From an uncultured Lachnospiraceae bacterium (GTDB taxonomy: Bacteria; Bacillota; Clostridia; Lachnospirales; Lachnospiraceae): a stretch of 64,000 nt of DNA. The notes beneath the pieces were generated by a model. That model did no database searches. It had not been told where the DNA came from and saw only the letters and a list, made by a program, of their open reading frames with translations. The DNA is taken from contig CAJTLU010000015.1 of NCBI GenBank assembly GCA_910577175.1, positions 18,092 through 82,091 on the forward strand. Direction: 5' to 3'. Within the stretch, counting starts at the first letter, position 1, and each line of letters opens with the position of its first letter. Of the stretch, positions 59,701 to 64,000 are shown one piece after another. A program made the translations under genes and the position numbers.

Positions 59701-60289
59701 ATGGCGCATAGGCATAGCCTGTCTTTACCGTACCGCCCGACTGATAACGCACTCTGTACCACTTCTCTGAATCGGCATAGGTCTGACCGGTTACGGTAAC
59801 GGAAGCTCCGCTTTTCAACGTATCAAGAATAAGACCGGACATTCCGGCACTCTGTCTGATATTCAATTCGCTTACCCAGATTCTTGCAGGAACCGAAAAC
59901 TCAGAAGCCAGCGTCCCGTCGGAAGGCTTTGGGGTCGGCGTCGGCGTTTTTACCGCTCCTGCCTCCACGGCAATATACTTCCCGCTGACATAGCCTTCTA
60001 CCTTCCTTCCCGAAAAGGTCGCTGTGACATGGTACCAGTCGTCTATCTTTTCCAGAATTTCTACCTCTGCATTCTGGAGCAGATAGACCTCCTGCCCGTC
60101 TACAGTCATCTTACTGTATGTAGTACCGGGACCGCTCCGCACATAAAGACTGGTTGCTGTTACCGTTCCCTTTTGCGCAGCATACGATACCACCGGCCGT
60201 AATACGGCGGCTTTCCCTATCAGAAGACTCATACATAACAACAGAACTATCCCTATGTGCCTCCTGCTAAATCGCCTTTGTACCTTCAT
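56714..60289 (-). CDS. Large SH3-repeat wall hydrolase (beta-N-acetylglucosaminidase type)
   Basis: A 1191-residue secreted protein: signal peptide (~1-38); about seven bacterial SH3 domains separated by Thr-Pro linkers (TATPKPTATPKP-like) up to ~730; a glucosaminidase domain (~770-1080; PYLRILHNQHPNWIFKAHHT, EYYMDPRNFLD, QEVITGMSTVSN, YNFYNIGAY); and a C-terminal cadherin-like domain (~1100-1191). It should cut peptidoglycan glycan strands after binding the wall. The ATG at 60289 has GGAG eight bases upstream; a GTG one codon earlier is possible. Co-transcribed with the cohesin-like gene. Confidence 0.9.
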   Translation of the reverse strand: MKVQRRFSRRHIGIVLLLCMSLLIGKAAVLRPVVSYAAQKGTVTATSLYVRSGPGTTYSKMTVDGQEVYLLQNAEVEILEKIDDWYHVTATFSGRKVEGYVSGKYIAVEAGAVKTPTPTPKPSDGTLASEFSVPARIWVSELNIRQSAGMSGLILDTLKSGASVTVTGQTYADSEKWYRVRYQSGGTVKTGYAYAPYVTLNGTIPTATPKPSAKPTPSVTPKPSPTPAQGENHYAAEFSVPATVIASVLNVRSGAGTGNSILSVLTYGASVTATGVSYAGSEVWYRISFNDNGTRKVGYVYGPYIALSKAVPTATPKPTATPKPTATPKPTATPKPDGVLSDYRIPATVIATRLNVRAQAGTNQEILAVLINTAKVTATGSCYVGADKWYCIEFELAGIKKTGYVFGEYLQLSSPEPTAEPVKTPTPSPTPRPTTTPGEKGYRLPAKVSATQLNLRKGPGTEYEVITLLSQGNTVTVIGEEWKGTDNWYQVEGNGLTGYVLSDYISLDYAVYPDAVLTKQVRLRSGASNSAAYVKDKAGAVAVLPADTAVSLTQEQTADGRKWFAISCEARGEKFSGYVQADMVRFVKTAALTPSPTPSLAPTPSLTPTLGPTPTPSLTPMPSPTPTPSSTPAPAATPAAEAKENTPGKQEGWGKATHPNASSMVLKSLPQSGVGSVKITGSTSRAVTITSDTFLKLYGLYVDKDGNLYRHVGVTFYNNEYYGYVLEERITECEAPTPTPTPGGSTYPWGNEDPLPTPGVSSDFELTLVQQGFPESYKPYLRILHNQHPNWIFKAHHTGLNWDDAVAQENIPGKNLIPNSSGIEWKSLEEGAYNWKTDSFIVYDGSTWVTASKAALEYYMDPRNFLDDKSVFQFEVLTYEPSYQNLEGVENILKYTPLYQTSYVYKNEYGEIHTIRYGETFLKAAEYSGVSPYHLATRVKQEVITGMSTVSNSVTGTVSGFEGLYNFYNIGAYHSTQAGGAIANGLKYAKYGSSTDHALNSASMIPWDNRYSAIVGGAYIIGSSYINRGQNTIYLQKFNMTSYYTYSHQYMANVVAPSSEGKKTAQAYTGAVDSPIVFSIPVYLGMPSSAAPTPAAQYNPNNYLAELSVQKVDGTKYRLTPSFDGASVYEYSLVVDKDTEVISIEALPVSRKAVVNGTGYFPLASGVNELSVCVFAENGSMREYKLYVARE
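58375..59960 (-). repeat. Repeated SH3 units and Thr-Pro linkers inside the wall-hydrolase gene
   Basis: The 5' half of the gene repeats an SH3-coding unit roughly every 300 bp, with near-identical pieces (for example the GTCGGCGTCGG and GGCTTTGGYGTYG linker blocks at 58400-58510, 59275-59360 and 59610-59670). These low-complexity linkers are prone to slippage and to assembly error. Confidence 0.8.
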
Positions 60290-60410
60290 CACATTCGCTC
60301 CTTTATACCGTACCTTATCTCTTTTTATCCTCTATATTTACCTTCATCCACATTTTGTAGTAGACCTCTTCCAGTATACCATACTAAATATAAAATTACT
60401 ATGTGTCAGA

Positions 60411-60536
60411 TTCATGGCAACCTCAGAAAGTTCCGGCAGTTGTGCATTATCTGATTTTGCATTTGTCCGGTGAAGCGTCGCGCATGCAAAAAGCAGCTAA
60501 TGCCCAGCCGCCGGAACACTCTGATGCTGTCATGCA
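60411..60536. repeat. Long imperfect palindromic element, copy 3
   Basis: Left arm from 60411 (AGTTCCGGCAGTTGTGCATT within it) pairs imperfectly along its ~52 bases with the right arm at 60483-60536. The loop TTTTGCATTTGTCCG / GTGAAGCGTCGCGC (60455-60483) joins the two core motifs of copy 1 without the ~90-bp middle. Orientation is opposite to copies 1 and 2. The right arm contains the stop codon of the O-antigen-ligase-type gene (60530-60532). Confidence 0.75.
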
Positions 60537-62392
60537 AGCTTGCGCTTCCTTCCCACCAACACATTTGCCGCAATGCCAAGTCCTATCATCCCCCAGAACA
60601 CCGGTGCAGTTACTACCATCGAGTCATTGGAAATCCCTGAAATCATATAGCCGATGCTCCCGATAAAGGCAGCAGCGCCAACCCCCTCCTCTTTCATCTC
60701 CAGTTTCCGGAAGCAGTACAGGCGAAGAGACCAGATTGCATACCAGACATAAAAAACCAGCAGACACACCAGGGAAAGCACACCCGTCTGGACGCCCACC
60801 TGCAGATACATGCTGTGCGGCTTTGTTATCACCTGATTTTCAAACCCGTTTGCCCTCATGCACAAATAATCCTCCTGCGGAAACTCTAACAGGAACGTAT
60901 CCGGACCAGAGCCAAGGAACAGATGCTCCCGAAGAAGCGGCAGTGTACGGCTCCAGATATAGCCACGATGCGAAAAGAAGCTCTGACGGTTTTCAAACAG
61001 AAGAGAATCTGCCATCACCATATCCGATTCCTTCCCGAAATTAGTAATATACTGATACATTCCCTTTTTTTCATTATAGACAAAGTTCCATTCCCTGCCG
61101 GCATCAACACAAAAGCCCAGTCGTTCTCCAAAGAACACCGGTGCAATCTTTACTCCCTCCAAAGCCGGATGTCCGAAGAAAAACACTTCCTCTGTCTCCT
61201 GCTTTTTCAATTCAAACTGCTCTCCCGTTTCCCCGATTGCATAAAACCCGTAAATTTCTCCTTCCGTATACAGAGAAAGCTGTACACGTATCTCATTAAA
61301 TGAAAACACAACACCTTCTGCCGCCGTATACATCTCTGTCAGCCCTGTCTTTTTCACTACGGTCCCGTCTGCGGCAGTATACTCTGTTACTTTCACACTG
61401 TCCGCCGCAAATATATTTTTTAAACGGTCAAAAATCTCATTGTCATTGTAGGCATTAACAAGCAAAACAAGCGCCACCGCGAAATTGGCCGCAGGAATTG
61501 TAAGATACCAACGTTTCAGCAGACTGCGGATACAAATCACTGCCGCAACGCAAAGAGCTGCTGTCGCTGCAATCAGACCTGCCCTGGAACGGCTGGAAAG
61601 AAGCGCCACCGTTACAAGGGCGAAATCCACCATATGCCAGACACGCCGCCATATGTTCTTTTCAAAAAGCAAAAGCATGGCAAGAAACGGAAGCACAAAT
61701 GCCCCGAATACACCAAGATAGTTCGGATTGTAAAGCGTTGCATACGCCTGCCGGTTCCCGAATGTAATCTCAAGCTTTCCTCCGACTGCCTGCAAAAACT
61801 CCTCTGTCGTCACCAGCTTCTGGACGAACTCTGTCGCCATAAAATCAAGCCCGAGCCCCTGCAGGGTTCCAATCAGTCCTATCGCTGTCGCGCCAAAGCA
61901 AACTGCATCCACAACCACCTGGAGTTCCATTTCACTCTGCGCATACAAAAAAACATAATACACTGCCAGGACATAGCTCAGTAACACCCAGACAGTCTCA
62001 AACTGTTCATAACTTCCATTAAAAGAAAATGTACGGTTTACAGAAAGGCATGCAGACAAAAGAACCAACACACCATATGCAAATAACGGAAGGAACAGCT
62101 TCAGGAAAGGAGTCTTTTTCTTCTCCTTCCAGACCCGGAACAGCACGCCTCCTGCCAGTACAAAGAAAAGCACTGTCAATATAGCTGCCTTCGGCGCAAG
62201 AAAAAACTCATACATTTTTGCCGTACTCTCAAACCAGGGATACTCCTCTAACCCTGTCTGATAGCCATACTGTCTTACCACCAGAGGAAGCAGTCCCACC
62301 ATAAGCAACACCGGCAGCATCCGTAACAATGCCGTCTTGTATCCTTCGCGGGCAGCACCCTGTCGTGTTTTATGATAATACTTTTTACTCAT
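60530..62392 (-). CDS. O-antigen ligase-like membrane protein
   Basis: A 620-residue protein with about 12 membrane helices and the Wzy/WaaL pattern in the C-terminal half (HRGYIWSRTLPLLREHLFLG, GSGPDTFLLEF, KPHSMYLQVGVQTG). Between helices, residues ~320-460 form an extra soluble domain. Such proteins join glycans to lipid or protein carriers; here no other glycan genes are near. The ATG at 62392 is preferred because AAGGA lies nine bases before it; another ATG two codons earlier is three bases from that box. Confidence 0.8.
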   Translation of the reverse strand: MSKKYYHKTRQGAAREGYKTALLRMLPVLLMVGLLPLVVRQYGYQTGLEEYPWFESTAKMYEFFLAPKAAILTVLFFVLAGGVLFRVWKEKKKTPFLKLFLPLFAYGVLVLLSACLSVNRTFSFNGSYEQFETVWVLLSYVLAVYYVFLYAQSEMELQVVVDAVCFGATAIGLIGTLQGLGLDFMATEFVQKLVTTEEFLQAVGGKLEITFGNRQAYATLYNPNYLGVFGAFVLPFLAMLLLFEKNIWRRVWHMVDFALVTVALLSSRSRAGLIAATAALCVAAVICIRSLLKRWYLTIPAANFAVALVLLVNAYNDNEIFDRLKNIFAADSVKVTEYTAADGTVVKKTGLTEMYTAAEGVVFSFNEIRVQLSLYTEGEIYGFYAIGETGEQFELKKQETEEVFFFGHPALEGVKIAPVFFGERLGFCVDAGREWNFVYNEKKGMYQYITNFGKESDMVMADSLLFENRQSFFSHRGYIWSRTLPLLREHLFLGSGPDTFLLEFPQEDYLCMRANGFENQVITKPHSMYLQVGVQTGVLSLVCLLVFYVWYAIWSLRLYCFRKLEMKEEGVGAAAFIGSIGYMISGISNDSMVVTAPVFWGMIGLGIAANVLVGRKRKLA

Positions 62393-62477
62393 CTTCATCG
62401 TTCCTTTATTTTTGTTAGGACATACGCCTTATTTACCATTATACACACTTTCCGGATTTCTTCAAGTCCTGCGTGAC

Positions 62478-62520
62478 TTGAGTTCCCGCATTTTTTTGGC
62501 AATCGTGGAAAATTTCCGGG
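62478..62520. repeat. Possible single arm of the palindromic element family
   Basis: TTGAGTTCCCGCATTTTTTT (62478-62497) then GGCAATCGTGGAAAATTTCC resembles the outer arm of copies 1 and 3 (GAGTTTCTGCATTTTTTAGC, AATCTTAAAAGTTCCGG). No core motif or second arm is visible, so it may be a remnant. Confidence 0.4.
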
Positions 62521-62680
62521 GCTTCCGCTTCCAGGCAATCCAAATGCGTGCTCCCTGCCACAGAACCGAATGAAAATTTCTTCCTGTGCGCAGACTGGAT
62601 ATATGACCTCAGACTATGATATTCTATTAACAATTTCGAGAGAAAGCTATTTTCTAATGATAACGTAAGGAGGCTTTACT

Positions 62681-63856
62681 ATGGCACTGATTTTATGTCC
62701 GGAATGCAGCCGCACTGTTTCCGACAAGGCGCTTGCCTGTCCTGGCTGCGGCTACCCGATATCCTTTTCCCCGGAACCTGCAAAACAGCAAAAAGAAAGA
62801 AAAACTGCTCCTGCAAAACAAAAGCGCAGAAAGCTGCCGAACGGCTATGGCAGCATAAAAAAGCTAAGTGGGAACCGTAGCCGTCCCTATGCTGCTTATC
62901 CTCCGGCTGCCGCCGTCTCCGGAGACGGATTACACTCCACACTCCCAGCCATCGGTTATTACAGCGACTGGCATTCTGCCTATGAGGCATTGAGCGGATA
63001 CCACCGCTCCCCATACAATGTGAAAGCAAGGAACAGCACCTTCCGTGAGGTTTATGAACTATTTTATAAATCAAAATTTGAAGCGCCGCGCAAGACGCCT
63101 TCGATTTCATCCCGGTATGCCTATGAGAGTGCCTTCAAAAATTGTACGCCTCTGCATCATATACGCTTTTTAGATATCCGCAGACAGGAGATGCAGGAAA
63201 TCCTTGATAATTGCAGTTTGGGCTATTCCAGCATATGCAACCTGAAAAAATTATTCGGCCAGATGTACCGTTTTGCGATAGAAAATGACATCATCGAAAA
63301 GGATTATGCCCGCTTTGTTACTATTAATCAGGAAAATGACAACGAAAAGGGAGAACCTTTTTCACAGGAAGAGCTGGATATTCTCTGGAATAACACCTTC
63401 ATCCCTGCCGTACAGGTTATCCTGATTATGATTTACAGCGGGTTCCGGATTAAAGCATTTGAAACCATTGAAATCAATACAGAAGAGCTTTACTTTAAGG
63501 GAGGTGTAAAAACTACGGCAGGAAAGGGCAGAATTGTTCCGGTTCATCCTGCTATCCAGAAATTCGCCCTCGACTTTCACCGCAATTTTCCCCGTTTCAG
63601 GGTAGAAAACTTCCGTAAAACCTTTTTCTATCCTACGTTAGCGCGTCTCGGCATTTCCGTTACCGCAAACGGCAAAAAGCATACGCCGCATGACTGCAGA
63701 CACACCTTTTCCTGGCTATGCGACAAATATCAGATAGACGAGTTATCCAAGCACCTCCTGATGGGACACAGCCTCGGAAGAGATATTGAAAAATCAACCT
63801 ACGGCCACCGCACCTATCAGGAGCTGTGCGCGGAAATAAACAAAATAAAGGTTTAG
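62681..63856 (+). CDS. Tyrosine recombinase (phage-type integrase) with N-terminal zinc ribbon
   Basis: A 391-residue protein. Residues 1-30 form a zinc ribbon (CPECSRTV, CPGCGYPI), followed by a Lys/Arg-rich linker, a SAM-like core-binding domain (~110-215) and the catalytic domain with Arg ~254 (YSGFRIKAFE), HDCRHTF (His ~337, Arg ~340), His ~362 (LMGHSLG) and Tyr ~374 (STYGHRT). All catalytic residues are present. AAGGAGG precedes the ATG. No phage or conjugation gene is visible within the window, so any element lies beyond the right edge or this is a stand-alone recombinase. Confidence 0.88.
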   Translation: MALILCPECSRTVSDKALACPGCGYPISFSPEPAKQQKERKTAPAKQKRRKLPNGYGSIKKLSGNRSRPYAAYPPAAAVSGDGLHSTLPAIGYYSDWHSAYEALSGYHRSPYNVKARNSTFREVYELFYKSKFEAPRKTPSISSRYAYESAFKNCTPLHHIRFLDIRRQEMQEILDNCSLGYSSICNLKKLFGQMYRFAIENDIIEKDYARFVTINQENDNEKGEPFSQEELDILWNNTFIPAVQVILIMIYSGFRIKAFETIEINTEELYFKGGVKTTAGKGRIVPVHPAIQKFALDFHRNFPRFRVENFRKTFFYPTLARLGISVTANGKKHTPHDCRHTFSWLCDKYQIDELSKHLLMGHSLGRDIEKSTYGHRTYQELCAEINKIKV

Positions 63857-63859
63857 GCT

Positions 63860-63893
63860 GTGTTGCTAATATGTTGCCCAGCGTTAGCAACAC
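63860..63893. repeat. Perfect inverted repeat after the integrase gene
   Basis: GTGTTGCTAA (63860-63869) and TTAGCAACAC (63884-63893) around ATATGTTGCCCAGC, starting three bases after the stop codon. No T-run, so a recombination or regulator site is as likely as a terminator. From here to 64000 I see no supported gene. Confidence 0.6.
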
Positions 63894-64000
63894 ATGCCCA
63901 AAACCCCGATTTTTCTTGCTTTATTCGATAAAAGAATACTTTATCTAACCGATATCGTTTTCTTTTTTCCCGGAGCGCTTCTGTTTCCCTTATCAGTCCA

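Noticed and set aside
58375..59960. CRISPR or satellite repeats
   Set aside because: The periodicity follows SH3 domains and Thr-Pro linkers within a single open gene.
63853..63999. Partial minus-strand gene running in from the right edge
   Set aside because: Forty-eight open codons only, passing through the inverted repeat and overlapping the integrase stop; no recognisable motif.

Overview
The window reads as chromosomal DNA of a spore-forming, Gram-positive gut-type Clostridia, most likely a member of the Lachnospiraceae. The evidence is a cotJA-cotJB-cotJC spore-coat operon, an alpha/beta-type SASP, a SpoIID/LytB-domain protein, a tRNA-Gln(CUG), GGAGG-type ribosome-binding sites on nearly every gene, several methyl-accepting chemotaxis proteins, c-di-GMP enzymes and large SH3-repeat wall proteins. 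No phylogenetic marker allows a genus call. No IS element, rRNA or CRISPR array is visible.

Layout. 1-9 kb: a partial HdeD-like gene with its TetR regulator, asparagine synthetase asnA, two membrane c-di-GMP proteins (an EAL protein with a degenerate GGDEF, and a GGDEF cyclase), and a divergent AraC regulator/MFS transporter pair. 9-12.5 kb: a YtrA-type GntR-ABC ATPase-ABC permease operon behind a strong promoter with a palindromic operator. 12.6-20.7 kb: an accessory stretch with a GNAT gene, scraps of mobile elements, a four-gene operon (phospholipid-methyltransferase-like, VTT-domain protein, response regulator, histidine kinase), a C39-like peptidase, an AT-rich AraC/methyltransferase pair and an aminoglycoside-adenylyltransferase-like remnant, ending at tRNA-Gln. 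20.8-27.6 kb: a TSUP exporter, an unrecognised coiled-coil protein, a GH31 glycosidase and a strongly expressed L-fucose-isomerase-family protein. 27.7-34.2 kb: three chemoreceptors, the last translationally coupled to an FMN-binding-like lipoprotein. 34.4-39.9 kb: a response regulator/kinase/two FtsX-type permeases/ATPase operon, the usual arrangement of an antimicrobial-peptide sensing and efflux module.

40-62.4 kb is one long minus-strand run: cotJABC, an Fe-S aldo/keto reductase, a SASP, YihY, SpoIID/LytB, an unusual PQQ-propeller/solute-binding/permease set, an M14 peptidase, radA, a small conserved protein, clpC with a GntR regulator, a cohesin-like membrane protein, a 1191-residue SH3/glucosaminidase protein and an O-antigen-ligase-type membrane protein. 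The window ends with a plus-strand tyrosine recombinase carrying an N-terminal zinc ribbon.

The most interesting things are a family of long palindromic intergenic elements with a shared core (2052-2297, 6582-6728, 60411-60536) that sit at the 3' ends of minus-strand genes; the methyltransferase/VTT/two-component operon flanked by mobile-element scars; a CotJA protein with a six-unit Cys-Gly-Cys repeat extension; a solute-binding protein whose lobes appear in swapped order next to a beta-propeller lipoprotein-like protein and a permease without ATPase; and a decayed second copy of the cotJC 3' end between two chemoreceptor genes.
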